Part shown: positions 24,142 to 33,944 of the stretch, one piece after another
Layout of the letters: each line of letters opens with the position of its first letter
Position numbering within the stretch: the first letter of the stretch is position 1
From: Hymenobacter sp. BRD128
GTDB taxonomy: Bacteria > Bacteroidota > Bacteroidia > Cytophagales > Hymenobacteraceae
Assembly: GCF_013256625.1 (NCBI RefSeq)
Contig: NZ_CP053908.1
Span: 4,340,001-4,404,000 of the forward strand
Direction of reading: 5' to 3'
Length of the DNA stretch: 64,000 nt
Notes under the pieces: generated by a model
Told to the model about the DNA's origin: nothing
Seen by the model: the letters and a program-made list of their open reading frames with translations, nothing else
Database searches by the model: none
Made by a program: the position numbers and the translations under genes

Positions 24142-24198
24142 AATGCTGAAGGGTTGGGAAAAGGTATGCGTACTATACGGGCGCGGGCCCGGTTTCGC

Positions 24199-24896
24199 CT
24201 AACCGACCAGCTGCCCGGCTAGCTCCGGCAGGGTAGGGGCCTGGCAGGTGGGGGAGGCGCCAGGGGATAAAGCGTCTGGCCCGGCCGGGCCAGAAAGCCC
24301 GCCTGTAAGCCGGCGTGCAGCGCCCCGGCCACATCCCAGCCGTGGGCCGCTATCAGCATCGCCCGGGCGGGAGCCACGCCGGCTTGCCGGGCGGCGTAGT
24401 GGTAGGTGTCGGGGTGGGGCTTGTAGCGGCGCACGGCCTCGATGCTCAGGGCCTGCTCGAAGTAGTCGGTGAGGCCGGCAAAGCGCAGCTGCGCGGCCAG
24501 GGTGGCGGGCGGCGAATTGGTGAGGGCCAGGAGGCGGTAGCCGGCGGCTTGCAGCCGGGCTAGCCCGGCGGGCACGTCGGCGTGGGCGGGCAGCTTGGTG
24601 AGCAGCGCCGTCAGCGCCTGCTTGGCTTCCTGGCTGAGGGGCTTGGTTTGCAGCATATGGGCCGTCATGTCGAGGGCCGCGTCGGCAATGGTGCCAAAGC
24701 TGAAATACGCGTCGGTAACGGTAGCCACCAGGGAGTGTTGCAGCAACAGGCCAAACCACTGGCCAAACGCCGCTTTGTCAGCGAACGCGCTGGTCACTGC
24801 GGCCTTCAGCGGACTCATGTCGAGCAGCGTTTCGTTGACGTCAAAAAAAATGACCTCCGGCCGGCGAAACGGCAGAGATAGGGCAGGGCTAGCCAT
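24199..24896 (-). pseudogene. Haloacid dehalogenase type II, C-terminal frame break
   Basis: The main frame (24219-24896, 225 codons) has the HAD motif I FFDVNETLLD with nucleophile Asp 19, motif II LLALTNSP, motif III with Lys in YKPHPDTY, and the AAHGWDVAGA motif of type II dehalogenases. The last residues turn to an unlikely Pro/Arg tail. In the next frame the C-terminus reads PTCQAPTLPELAGQLVG and stops at 24199, as expected for the family. One added base in the C5 run (24250-24254) joins them. The enzyme would hydrolyse a 2-haloacid or related substrate; true substrate unknown. Confidence 0.82.
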
Positions 24897-25018
24897 CGCG
24901 ATAAAGATTAAAGAGTACGGCGGGCGGGGGGCAAAGTTGTTTGGCGCGGCGCTGGCCGGCGCGCGTGGGTTAGGCCGCCGGGCAGTATCTTGCTCACAGG
25001 CCAGCCCGTCTCCGCGCC

Positions 25019-26407
25019 ATGTCTTACCGCCACCTTATCGGCCCCCGCACCTACCAGTTTGCCGACCTGAAGACGCTGCTGGCGCGGGCCTCGCCCCCGC
25101 GCGCGGGCGATGAGCTGGCCGGCGTGGCCGCCGCCACCTACGAGGAGCGCGTGGCCGCCCAGTATGCCCTGGCCGATGTGCCGCTGCGCCAGTTTCTGAG
25201 CGAAATGCTGGTGCCCTATGAGCACGATGAGGTGACGCGCCTCATTATCGACACGCACAACGCAGCGGCCTTCGCGCCCATCGCCCACTTCACGGTGGGC
25301 GAGCTGCGCGACTGGCTCGTGTCGGACGCGGCCGATGCCGCGACCCTGGCCGCGCTGGCCCCCGGCCTCACGCCCGAGATGGTGGCCGCCGTGAGCAAGC
25401 TGCTACGCAACCAGGAGTTGATTGCCGTGGCCCGGCGCGTGGAAGTCATCACGCGGTTTCGCAACACGCTGGGCCTGCGCGGGCACCTGGCCACGCGCCT
25501 GCAGCCCAACCACCCCACCGACGACCCGCGCGGCATCGCCGCCAGCCTCGTCGATGGCCTGCTCTACGGTAGCGGCGACGCGGTGCTGGGCATCAACCCC
25601 GCCACCGATAACCTGCGGGCCGTGAGTGACTTGCTGCATATGCTCGACGGTGTGCGCCAGCAATACGCCATTCCGACCCAGAGCTGCGTGCTGTGCCACG
25701 TCACGACTACGCTAGCCCTCATCGGGCAGGGCGCGCCGGTCGATATCACGTTTCAGTCCATCGCCGGCACCGAGGCGGCCAACAAGAGCTTTGGCATCAG
25801 CCTCAGCTTATTGCAGGAAGCCCACGCGGCCACGCTGGCCCTGGGCCGGGGCACGCTGGGCGATAACGTCATGTACTTCGAAACCGGCCAGGGCAGCGCG
25901 CTTTCGGCCAATGCCCACCACGGCCTCGACCAGCAAACCTGCGAGGCGCGGGCCTACGCCGTGGCCCGGCGCTTCCGGCCGCTGCTCGTCAATTCGGTGG
26001 TCGGCTTCATCGGCCCCGAGTATTTATACGATGGCAAGCAGATTATCCGCGCCGCGCTCGAAGACCACTTTTGCGCCAAGTTGCTGGGCCTGCCGATGGG
26101 CGTGGATGTGTGCTACACCAACCACGCCGAGGCCGACCAGGACGACATGGACACCCTGCTGACGCTGCTGGGCGTGGCGGGCTGCAACTTCATCATGGGC
26201 GTGCCGGGGGCCGATGATATTATGCTCGGCTACCAGTCTACTTCCTTTCACGACGCCCTGTACCTGCGCCAGGTGCTGGGCCTGCAGCCCGCGCCCGAGT
26301 TCGCCGCCTGGCTAGCCCAGCAGGGCATTTTTGATGACCAGGGTCGGCAGCTGCCGGCCACGGCGGCGCGGCTGCCGGGGCAGCTGCCGGCGGCACTGGG
26401 TCTTTGA
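25019..26407 (+). CDS. eutB: Ethanolamine ammonia-lyase, large subunit
   Basis: The 462-residue TIM-barrel subunit splits ethanolamine to acetaldehyde and ammonia with adenosylcobalamin. Family motifs include RVEVITRFRNTLGLRGHLATRLQPNHPTDD (about 139-168), FQSIAGTEAANKSFG (244-258), YFETGQGSALSANAHHG, CEARAYAVARRFRPLLVNSVVGFIGPEYL and CYTNHAEADQDDMD. Length matches known EutB (about 453). A near-match -7 box (TATCTTGC) lies about 30 bp upstream. eutC follows after 190 bp that hold a long hairpin. No eutA, carboxysome or aldehyde dehydrogenase genes are in the window. Confidence 0.95.
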   Translation: MSYRHLIGPRTYQFADLKTLLARASPPRAGDELAGVAAATYEERVAAQYALADVPLRQFLSEMLVPYEHDEVTRLIIDTHNAAAFAPIAHFTVGELRDWLVSDAADAATLAALAPGLTPEMVAAVSKLLRNQELIAVARRVEVITRFRNTLGLRGHLATRLQPNHPTDDPRGIAASLVDGLLYGSGDAVLGINPATDNLRAVSDLLHMLDGVRQQYAIPTQSCVLCHVTTTLALIGQGAPVDITFQSIAGTEAANKSFGISLSLLQEAHAATLALGRGTLGDNVMYFETGQGSALSANAHHGLDQQTCEARAYAVARRFRPLLVNSVVGFIGPEYLYDGKQIIRAALEDHFCAKLLGLPMGVDVCYTNHAEADQDDMDTLLTLLGVAGCNFIMGVPGADDIMLGYQSTSFHDALYLRQVLGLQPAPEFAAWLAQQGIFDDQGRQLPATAARLPGQLPAALGL

Positions 26408-26415
26408 TTAACGTC

Positions 26416-26552
26416 GATGGCGCGGGGCCCTGCCCCGTGCCGGCTATTGGCAGGCCTCTGGCCTACGGGCGCAAGGGCAAAGGGAGTCCGTTTAACGAAT
26501 GCCGGCCAGAGGCCGGCAGAGTAGTCGGCACGGGGCAGCGCCCCGCGCCATC
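26416..26552 (+). repeat. Long imperfect inverted repeat between eutB and eutC
   Basis: Arms of about 48 bp (26416-26463 and 26504-26552) pair with only a handful of mismatches around a 40-bp loop. The outer 13 bp (GATGGCGCGGGGC) are perfect. It lies 9 bp after the eutB stop. It may reduce read-through to eutC, protect eutB mRNA, or be a small palindromic mobile repeat. Confidence 0.75.
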
Positions 26553-26597
26553 GAAGCCGTCACACGTTTATAAGAGAATAAGTAAGACTTCTTACAA

Positions 26598-27371
26598 ATG
26601 AGCAATTTACCTGCACTGCCTGCTGCCGCTCCCGAGCCCGACCCCTGGGCTGGCCTGCGCGCTTTCACGGCGGCGCGCATTGCGCTGGGGCGCACCGGCA
26701 CCAGCGTGCCGGTGCGCGAGGCGCTGGCCTTCCGGCTAGCCCACGCCCACGCCCGCGACGCCGTATATTCAGCCTTAGCCAGCGACCAGATAGTGAAGGA
26801 GCTAGCGGAAATGGGCTTGTCCGCCCTGCAAGTGCAGAGCCGGGCGGCCACGCGCCAGCAGTACTTGCAGCGCCCCGACCTGGGCCGGCAGCTAGCCGAG
26901 GCCGCCCGCGCTGCGCTAGCCAGCCAGGCGGCGGGCGAGTGCGACGTGGCCGTGGTGCTGGCCGATGGCTTGTCGGCCACCGCCCTCAATACGCACGCGC
27001 TGCCGCTGCTGCGCCGGCTGGTGCCCGACTTGCAAAAAGCGGGCTTTCGGCTAGCCCCGCTGGTGCTGGCCGGGCAGGCGCGGGTGGCGCTCGGCGATGA
27101 GATAGGCCAACTGCTGCGCGCCCGGCTGGTGCTGGTGCTCATCGGCGAGCGGCCGGGGCTGAGCGCGCCCGACAGCCTGGGCGCATATTTCACGTACGGC
27201 CCCCGGCCCGGCCTCACCGACGAGGCGCGCAACTGCGTGTCCAACATCCGGCCCGCGGGGCTGGGCTACGCGGCGGCTTCGGATAAGCTGTTTTTTCTGC
27301 TCCGCGAGGCGCTGCGGCGGCAGCTCTCGGGCGTGGGCCTGAAGGACGAGTCGGGCCTGCTGACGGAGTAG
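26598..27371 (+). CDS. eutC: Ethanolamine ammonia-lyase, small subunit
   Basis: The 257-residue product has the EutC pattern: DPWAGLRAFTAARIALGRTGTSVPVREALAFRLAHAHARDAV, the LQVQSRAATRQQYLQRPDLGR segment, DVAVVLADGLSATA, LIGERPGLSAPDSLGAYFTYGPRPGLTDEARNCVSNIRP. With EutB it forms the cobalamin-binding active site. The N-terminus is short and lacks the encapsulation peptide seen in microcompartment systems, so the enzyme should be free in the cytoplasm. The AsmA-like gene follows 105 bp later. Confidence 0.94.
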   Translation: MSNLPALPAAAPEPDPWAGLRAFTAARIALGRTGTSVPVREALAFRLAHAHARDAVYSALASDQIVKELAEMGLSALQVQSRAATRQQYLQRPDLGRQLAEAARAALASQAAGECDVAVVLADGLSATALNTHALPLLRRLVPDLQKAGFRLAPLVLAGQARVALGDEIGQLLRARLVLVLIGERPGLSAPDSLGAYFTYGPRPGLTDEARNCVSNIRPAGLGYAAASDKLFFLLREALRRQLSGVGLKDESGLLTE

Positions 27372-27476
27372 GGGCGGGGCATAAGCGCCTGCCTTTTAAG
27401 AAATACTAAAAATTCTGCCAGCATCTTCGGCTCCCTGGGCCGCGTTGCCGTTAGCGGGCTGATTAATGCCTGCTCA

Positions 27477-29645
27477 ATGTCTAGCTTAGCCCCGCCGGCC
27501 GCCAGTGTTCGTTCTGTTGCTACCGGTTCTGGCCGCGCCTGGCGCTGGGGCTGGGGGCTGGTGCTTGTGGGCGTAGTGGTGGTAGCAGTGGGGCTAGCCC
27601 TCACGCTGCTGCTCGACCCCTGGCTGCGCCGCACCCTGGAGCGGCAGGTGCACCAGCAGAGCCACAGCGCCTACGAGCTGCGCCTTGGGTCGCTACGCAC
27701 GCGGCTGTGGCGCCGCGGCCTGGAAGTGAGCCAGCTGCAGCTGCGCGACAACCCGCAGTGGCGGGGCCGCTGGCCGGCCGCGTTGCCGCACCTTAGCTTG
27801 GCCGTGGGCAGCGTCCGGCTCAGCGGGCTAGGGGTGCTGGCGCTGCTGCGCGGTGGCGTGGTGCCCCTCGATAGCCTGGTGCTGGCCGATGTCGGGCTGA
27901 GCTTGCCGGCCGGCCTGCCCCCGGCAATGCTGGCTGATAAGCAGCCGCTGTACGCGCGCCTGCCCCGGCGCCTGGCCGGCCTGCGCCTCGGCTTGCTGGC
28001 GCTGCGCCGGGTGCGCGCCCGCTACGCCGATGGCCCCGCCACACGGGCCGCCATTACCCGCGCCGACCTGCTGGCCCACGATGTGCTGCTAAGTGCCGCC
28101 GGGGCCGCCGATACCAGCCGCACCGCCTACGCCGTCCGCCTAGCGGGCCAGGTGCGCGGTGCGGCCGTTCGCGCCCGGGGCTACGTGGGCCAGCTGGCCC
28201 ACGCGCAGCTGGCCGGCGGCCGGCTAGGGCTCGATTCGCTGCGGGTGCTCACGGCGGGCGCGGTGCCGACGCATATCTGGCTGCCGCGCCTGCGCCTGGC
28301 GGGCTGGCACACGGCCGCCGCGCTGCATCAGCGCCGCTTTCGGGCCGACTCGCTGACCCTCGATAAGCTGCTGGTGCAGGGCCCGCCGCCCGGCGCACCG
28401 GCCCGGCCGCTGCCCGCGCTGCTGGCCCCCTACCTGCGCCGCGCCGACCTGGCTAGCCTGCGCCTGCGCCACGCCGAAATTCAAACCACGAGCGGCGCGC
28501 TAATGCCAGTTATTCGGGATATAAATCTGGAAGGCAAGGCATTGCGGTTGGATGCCGCTGCCACCCGCGACCCGCGCCGCGTGGCCTACGCCCGGGCCTG
28601 GCTAGCCTCCACGGGCCGCATCACGGCCGTTTTTGATGCGCCATTTTTTCACCTGGCGGCGGCCGGGCTGCGCCTCGACACCCGGCGCCAGACGGCAAGC
28701 CTGCTGGGGCTAGCCATTCAGCCCACGTTCTCGGCCGCCGAGCAGGACCGGCGCAAGGGCGAGCAATCGGTGCACCTGGCCGTGCGGCTGCCGGCGCTGC
28801 GGCTGCTGGGACTCGATTTTGGCCGGCTGGCGCGGCAGCACGAGCTGGTGGCCCGCACGCTGGTGGCCGAGCGGCCCACCATCGAAATTGCCAGCGATGG
28901 CCGGGCGCCGCTGCCCAGCCAGCCGTCCATTTTCACGCCGCTGGCCGTGCGCAAGGTGCCGCTGCTGACAACCGTGCAGGAAGTGCGGGTGCTGGGGGCC
29001 AACGTGAGCCTGCCCTACCGCAGCCCGCGCAGCCCCATCGTGGGCCACATTACGCTCGATGGCCTCAGCGGCACGCTGCATAACCTCAGCAACGACCCGC
29101 GCCGCATGACGGCCGCCCACCCACTCACCGGCGAGGCCACGGCCCGGCTGCAAGGCCAGTGCCCGCTAGCCTTGCAGCTGCGCATTCCGCTGCTCGACCC
29201 CCTGGAGCGGCACCAGGTCACGGGTACGTTTGGGGCCGCGCCCTTCGCCATTCTCAACCCCATGATTGGGCCCACGCGGCTGTTTGAGTTTAGCAGCGGC
29301 CAGCTGCGCACCATGCGCTTCGACCTACGCGCCGACTTGCAGCAGGCCGACGGCACCATGTGGGCCGAGTATTCAGACTTGAAATTGAAAGTGTTGAAAA
29401 GCAAGGGGGAGGTATTGAAAACCAACTTGCTGACGAAAATCGAGACCGGCGCGGCCAATGCACTTTTCATTCGCAACAACAACCCGCGCGCCAACGGCCG
29501 GCTAGCCCCCGGCCGCCTGCGCAGCCGCCGCGACCTGCACGCGGCCGTGTTCGTGCTCTGGCGCCAGGCCTTGGTGAGCGGCCTGCTCAACAGCGCCGGC
29601 GTGCCTCAGCCGCTTGCCCAAAAGCTGAGCGAAGGCAAAAACTAA
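27477..29645 (+). CDS. AsmA-like inner-membrane-anchored protein
   Basis: The 722-residue product has one membrane segment (about residues 26-47, WGLVLVGVVVVAVGLALTLLL) then a long Leu/Arg-rich beta-type region with motifs like YELRLGSLRTRLWRRGLEVSQLQLRDN, which resembles AsmA/DUF748-type envelope proteins of the lipid-transport superfamily. The identification is from pattern only. It follows eutC on the same strand but is unlikely to be part of ethanolamine breakdown. Its stop codon overlaps that of the convergent permease gene by 4 bp. Confidence 0.65.
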   Translation: MSSLAPPAASVRSVATGSGRAWRWGWGLVLVGVVVVAVGLALTLLLDPWLRRTLERQVHQQSHSAYELRLGSLRTRLWRRGLEVSQLQLRDNPQWRGRWPAALPHLSLAVGSVRLSGLGVLALLRGGVVPLDSLVLADVGLSLPAGLPPAMLADKQPLYARLPRRLAGLRLGLLALRRVRARYADGPATRAAITRADLLAHDVLLSAAGAADTSRTAYAVRLAGQVRGAAVRARGYVGQLAHAQLAGGRLGLDSLRVLTAGAVPTHIWLPRLRLAGWHTAAALHQRRFRADSLTLDKLLVQGPPPGAPARPLPALLAPYLRRADLASLRLRHAEIQTTSGALMPVIRDINLEGKALRLDAAATRDPRRVAYARAWLASTGRITAVFDAPFFHLAAAGLRLDTRRQTASLLGLAIQPTFSAAEQDRRKGEQSVHLAVRLPALRLLGLDFGRLARQHELVARTLVAERPTIEIASDGRAPLPSQPSIFTPLAVRKVPLLTTVQEVRVLGANVSLPYRSPRSPIVGHITLDGLSGTLHNLSNDPRRMTAAHPLTGEATARLQGQCPLALQLRIPLLDPLERHQVTGTFGAAPFAILNPMIGPTRLFEFSSGQLRTMRFDLRADLQQADGTMWAEYSDLKLKVLKSKGEVLKTNLLTKIETGAANALFIRNNNPRANGRLAPGRLRSRRDLHAAVFVLWRQALVSGLLNSAGVPQPLAQKLSEGKN

Positions 29646-30930
29646 CGCCCCCGCGCCCGATACGCCGCCAGCACCAGGGCCAGGCCCGCCGCAAAAGCCA
29701 GGCTTAAAACCGGATTATAATAAACGATGGTGCCCAGGCTCAACAGCGTGAGCGCCAGCGCCACGAGCGGCACCAGCGGGTAGCCCGGCACCCGAAACGG
29801 CCGCGCCAGTCCCGGCTCGCGGCGGCGCAGCGCAAACAGACTCAGCAGGCTGAGGGCGTATAGTACCACTGCCCCGAGCACGGCCAGGGTAATGACCCGG
29901 TCGGTAGTGCCCGTGACGATGGCTAGCCCGCCCACCCCGGCGCCCGCCACCAGCGCCCAGTGCGGTGCGCCCCGGCCATTGAGGCGGGCCAGCGCGGCGG
30001 GCAGGTAGCCGGCCCGCGCCAGCGCAAACAGCTGCCGCGAATACCCAATGATGGTGCCGTGAAACGACGCCACCAGCCCAAACAGCCCGATGCTGGCAAA
30101 GAGCTTGGTCCAGGGGCTGGCCGGGCCCAGCACCCGGCGCAGGGCCTCGGGCAGCGGGTAGTCGAGGTGGCTGAGGGCGCGCCAGTCGGTGGCGCCGCCG
30201 GTGAGCACCAGCACGCCCAGGGCCAGCACCAGCAGCGTGCCCAGCCCGTAGCCATAGCCGCGCGGAATGGTGCGCCGAGGTTCTTTCACGTCTTCGGCCA
30301 CCAGCGCCACGCCCTCGATGGCCAGGTAAAACCAGATGGCAAACGGCAGCGCCGCCAGCACGCCCGCCGCCCGCACCGGCACCGGGTGGGCCAGAAAGTT
30401 GGCCAGCCGAAAGTGCGGCGCCAGCAGCCCCATAAATACCAGCAGCTCGGCCACCGCCAAAATCGTTACCACCAAAGCAAAATTGGCCGACTCCTTAATG
30501 CCCAGCAGATTAACCAGCGTAAACGCCACGTAGCAACCCAGCGCCGTGCCCTGCACCGGCAGCGCCCCCCATAAAAAATGCGCGTAGCTGCCCAGCGCAA
30601 AGGCGATGGCCGGCGGCGTCAGCAGAAACTCGACCAGCGTGGCGTAGCCGGCCGCTAGCCCCCCAGCGGCCCCAAAGCCCGCGAGGCGTAGGCAAACGGC
30701 CCGCCCGCCTGCGGAATGGCCGTCGTCAGCTCCGTGAAGCTGAGCACGAACGTGACGTAGAGCACCGTCACGAGCAGCGTGGCTATCAAGAAGCCCACCG
30801 GCCCGGCCGCCGCCCAGCCGTAGTTCCAGCCAAAGTACTCGCCCGAAATAACCAGCCCGACCGCGATGGCCCAGAGCTGCACGGGGCCGAGCGTGGGCTT
30901 CAGGGTGGCGGGCGTAGCGGGGTCGTTCAT
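29642..30930 (-). pseudogene. eat: Ethanolamine permease (APC family), one apparent frame break
   Basis: The first frame starts at ATG 30930 with LKPTLGPVQLWAIAVGLVISGEYFGWNYGW and runs to ALGPLGG, then stops. The rest continues in another frame as LAAGYATLVEFLLTPPAIAFALGSY through about nine more membrane segments to the end. The break lies in a C6/G6 run (30659-30664) where a seventh base joins the halves to about 429 residues. The GEYFGWNYGW and GPFAYASRALGP parts match my memory of ethanolamine permeases (Eat type), and eutB/eutC close by support that substrate. It is convergent with the eut genes. Confidence 0.8.
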
Positions 30931-31035
30931 GCCGGGAAGGGGTGGTTGCCGCCCCAAGGTAGCCGCGGCCGGCGGAGTTGCGCCGCTCACCGCGGCACTT
31001 ACTTTTACAGGCAGCTCCTTGTCGTGCCACTATTT

Positions 31036-32478
31036 ATGAAAGCTACCCGCTTCCTATTTGCCTTGCCCGTGGCTGCCCTGCTGGCCAGCGTAGCCCGCCG
31101 CCCCGCCGCCCCGGCCGAAACCTACGACCTCGTTATCAGCCACGTGAATGTGGTGGATGTGGTGAGCGGCCAGCTGCGGCCCGACCAGTCGGTGGCCGTG
31201 GCCGGCGGCAAAATCAAGCAGGTTGGCCCCGCCGCGCAGGCCCACTACCAGGCCCGCCGAACGGTGGACGGTACCGGCCGCTTCCTCATCCCGGGCCTCT
31301 GGGACATGCACGTGCACTTTCGCGGGGGCGACAGCCTGGCGGCGGCCAACAAAAAAAGCCTCACGCTGTACCTGGCCCACGGCATCACGACGGTGCGCGA
31401 CGCGGGCGGCGACCTCACGCCCACCGTTTTTCAGTGGCGGCGCGAGGAGGACGCCGGCACCCTGGCCGGCCCGCGCATCTTTACCTCGGGCCCCAAGATT
31501 GACGGCCCCGGCGCCACCTGGCCCGGCTCGCTCGAAGTTGTGACGCCCGCTGACGTGCGCCACGCCCTCGACTCGCTGCAAAAGCTGCGGGTGGACTTCG
31601 TCAAGATTTACGACAGCAAAATCTCGGGCGAGGCCTACCTCGAAACCATCAGCCAAGCTGAACAGCGGGGCCTGAAAACCACCGGCCACATGCCGTATTC
31701 GGTGACGCTAGGCGAGGCCGTGAACCGCGGTCTCGATGGCACCGAGCACCTGTATTATGTCTTCAAAGCCTGTTCGGGCAAGGAGGACAGCCTCACGGCG
31801 CTGGTGCGCAACAGCCTGAGCACGAGCAAGCCGCTTGGCCTGTTTGCCATGCTGCCGGCCGTGTACGACACCTATAGCCCGGCGGCGGCGCAGCGCATTT
31901 TCCGGCTCATGGCTAGCCACCACACGTCGGCCACGCCCACGCTGGCCATCGGCAAGACCCTGGCCGAGCTGACCGACAACGACCACGCCCAGGATACCCT
32001 GCGCGCCTACATCGACCCCAAAATCCAGCGCACCTACACCAAGCGCCTGGCCAGCGCCAAGCAGCAGTCTGCCGCCAGCCGCGCCTTCACCCAAAAGCTC
32101 GAAGCCAAGTTTATGGCCCTGGTGCCGCAAATGCAGGCGGCCGGCGTGCCCATCCTGGCCGGCTCCGACAGCGGGGCGTTCAACTCCTTCACCTACCCCG
32201 GCGCGTCGCTGCAAGACGAGCTGGCGCTGCTGGTAAAAGCCGGCCTCACGCCCGCCCAGGCCCTGCGGGCGGCCACTATCAACGGCGCCACCTGGCTAGG
32301 GGTGGCGGGCCGCAGCGGCACCATCGCCGAGGGCAAAGACGCCGACTTAGTCTTATTAACCGCCAACCCCCTGGCCGACATCACGAACACCCGCAAAATC
32401 GCGGCCGTGGTGGCGCGCGGCAAAGTGTACGCGCGCGCCGACCTGAAGAAAATGCTGGCGGCTATTAAAAACAAGTAG
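31036..32478 (+). CDS. Secreted amidohydrolase-family protein
   Basis: About 480 residues from ATG 31036, with a signal peptide (FLFALPVAALLAS). The metal-dependent amidohydrolase fold is shown by the HxH pair His 92/His 94 (LWDMHVHF), a Lys in DFVKIYDSK near residue 196, His in TTGHMPYS and GTEHLYY, and Asp in PILAGSDSG. The C-terminal part (NGATWLGVAGRSGTIAEGKDADLVLLTANPL) closes the composite sandwich domain. It is like imidazolonepropionase/prolidase-type periplasmic enzymes; substrate unknown. A long hairpin follows the stop. Confidence 0.88.
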   Translation: MKATRFLFALPVAALLASVARRPAAPAETYDLVISHVNVVDVVSGQLRPDQSVAVAGGKIKQVGPAAQAHYQARRTVDGTGRFLIPGLWDMHVHFRGGDSLAAANKKSLTLYLAHGITTVRDAGGDLTPTVFQWRREEDAGTLAGPRIFTSGPKIDGPGATWPGSLEVVTPADVRHALDSLQKLRVDFVKIYDSKISGEAYLETISQAEQRGLKTTGHMPYSVTLGEAVNRGLDGTEHLYYVFKACSGKEDSLTALVRNSLSTSKPLGLFAMLPAVYDTYSPAAAQRIFRLMASHHTSATPTLAIGKTLAELTDNDHAQDTLRAYIDPKIQRTYTKRLASAKQQSAASRAFTQKLEAKFMALVPQMQAAGVPILAGSDSGAFNSFTYPGASLQDELALLVKAGLTPAQALRAATINGATWLGVAGRSGTIAEGKDADLVLLTANPLADITNTRKIAAVVARGKVYARADLKKMLAAIKNK

Positions 32479-32548
32479 CGCGAGCTTGGTAGTCCGCGTC
32501 CCCGGGCCGTAACAGCTGGCTTGGGACGCGGGCTACCAAGTCCGCGCT
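32477..32548. terminator. Long hairpin between convergent genes
   Basis: Arms of 26 bp (32477-32502 and 32523-32548) pair with two mismatches around a 20-bp loop. It begins inside the amidohydrolase stop codon and lies before the end of the convergent desaturase gene, so it may stop transcription from both sides, like the palindromes at 12.0 and 49.2 kb. Confidence 0.65.
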
Positions 32549-32567
32549 ACGTAAAATTGCTGGCTCC

Positions 32568-33632
32568 CTACGCCCGGCCCATCTGGCGCAAAAAGGCCAC
32601 GTGCGAGGCCACGGCGTAGCGCATTTTGGGGTATTCCTGGTAGGGGAGGTTGAACTCGGCGCAGGTTTCGCGGATGATTTTGCTCAGCTTGGGGTAGTGC
32701 ACGTGCGAGATTTTCGGGAACAGATGGTGCTCGACCTGAAAATTGAGCCCGCCCACTAGCCAGCTAATCAGGCGGTTGTCGGTGGCAAAGTTGGCGGTGG
32801 TGCGCAGCTGGTGAATGGCCCACTCGTCTTCCAACTTGCGGGTCGTTGCGTGGGGCACCGGAAAGGCGGCCTGCTCCACGGTATGGGCCAGCTGAAACAC
32901 GATGCTGAGCACGAAGCCCGCCACGGCGCCAGCCAGCAGGAAGCCCCCTAGCCAGCTCGCAAACCCAACCAGGTAGATGGGCAGGGCCACGTAGAGGCCC
33001 AGATTCAAGATTTTAAAACCCCAGAAAATAAGGTGGTCGTTGGTGCTCATGGGCTTGAGGGCCACGCTGCCGATGCGGCGGCTGAAGTACTTCTGGTAGT
33101 CGGTGAAGAAAATCCAGGAGATGTAGAGCAGGCTGTAAAACACTCCGAAGTAGAGGTGCTGAAAGCGGTGGGCGCGGTGGCGCGGCTGGTCGGGCGTGAG
33201 GCGCATCCAGGGCCGGATGTCGAGGTCATCGTCCACGCCGTCGATGTTGGTGTACATGTGGTGCACGGTATTGTGCTTGGCATCCCACATGTAGCTGCTG
33301 CCGCCCAGCACGTTGAGCGTAAAGGCCGCCACCTTATTGAGCCAGCCGTAACGGCTGAAGCTGCCGTGCGCCCCGTCGTGCATCACGTTGAAGCCAATGA
33401 GGGCCAGCACCGTGCCCGTGGCCACGCACTCGGCCAGCGCCCAGGCCGTGGGCGGCGTGAAAAAAACCAGGTGCACGTAGAGGGCGATAAAAGTGCCCAC
33501 CAGCAGCAGGGCCTTGCCAAGCAGAGCCGAGTTGCCGGTCTGGGCCTTGCCCGTGGTGGCGAAGTAGTCGGCCGTGCGGCGCTTGAGTTCGGCGTGGAAC
33601 GAGCGCGGGGGTGCGAAGCGGGGGAGAAGCAT
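32568..33632 (-). CDS. Membrane fatty acid desaturase
   Basis: The 354-residue enzyme from ATG 33632 has the three His boxes of front-end acyl-lipid/acyl-CoA desaturases: HDGAH (85-89), HNTVHH (120-125) and QVEHH (about 298-302), with paired membrane segments between. These bind the di-iron centre. The family puts a double bond in fatty acyl chains, often as a cold response. The open frame continues upstream to 33926, but that part has no family match, so the start at 33632 (LLPRFAPPRSFHAELKRRTADYF) is preferred. Confidence 0.88.
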   Translation of the reverse strand: MLLPRFAPPRSFHAELKRRTADYFATTGKAQTGNSALLGKALLLVGTFIALYVHLVFFTPPTAWALAECVATGTVLALIGFNVMHDGAHGSFSRYGWLNKVAAFTLNVLGGSSYMWDAKHNTVHHMYTNIDGVDDDLDIRPWMRLTPDQPRHRAHRFQHLYFGVFYSLLYISWIFFTDYQKYFSRRIGSVALKPMSTNDHLIFWGFKILNLGLYVALPIYLVGFASWLGGFLLAGAVAGFVLSIVFQLAHTVEQAAFPVPHATTRKLEDEWAIHQLRTTANFATDNRLISWLVGGLNFQVEHHLFPKISHVHYPKLSKIIRETCAEFNLPYQEYPKMRYAVASHVAFLRQMGRA

Positions 33633-33944
33633 AAGGATAAGAAAACCAGCTGAATACCTGCTACGAAGCGGGCCGCTGAGTGCGGGGCCGCATCGCCGGT
33701 GGGCAACTACAGCGGGCTTCTGCACCTTGCACAAGCCAAAAACGGATTTGGGGAAAGCTACGCAATAACCGCGCCTGCGGACTGCCCCGCCGGCCATTGC
33801 GGCTGGGCTTCTAACGGCAGCGCGGGCCCGGAAGTGCAACGCAGGCCAAGAATACCCGAATGTTGTGCCCGGGCCGGGGCAGCCGCCCGGCCGCCCGCGC
33901 CGTAAAAGGCCGGTAAGTTCTTTCACGCTTTTCCCTTCCCTGCC
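33633..33944. other. Divergent intergenic region, desaturase and TPM genes
   Basis: The 312-bp gap between two divergent starts must hold their promoters, but no clean TAnnTTTG match is visible on either strand. GC-rich, with a GCCCGGGC palindrome near 33870. Nothing else seen. Confidence 0.45.

Noticed and set aside
30946..31035. Longer start for the amidohydrolase
   Set aside because: The extra 30 residues are Arg-rich and hide the signal peptide; the ATG at 31036 gives a proper signal.
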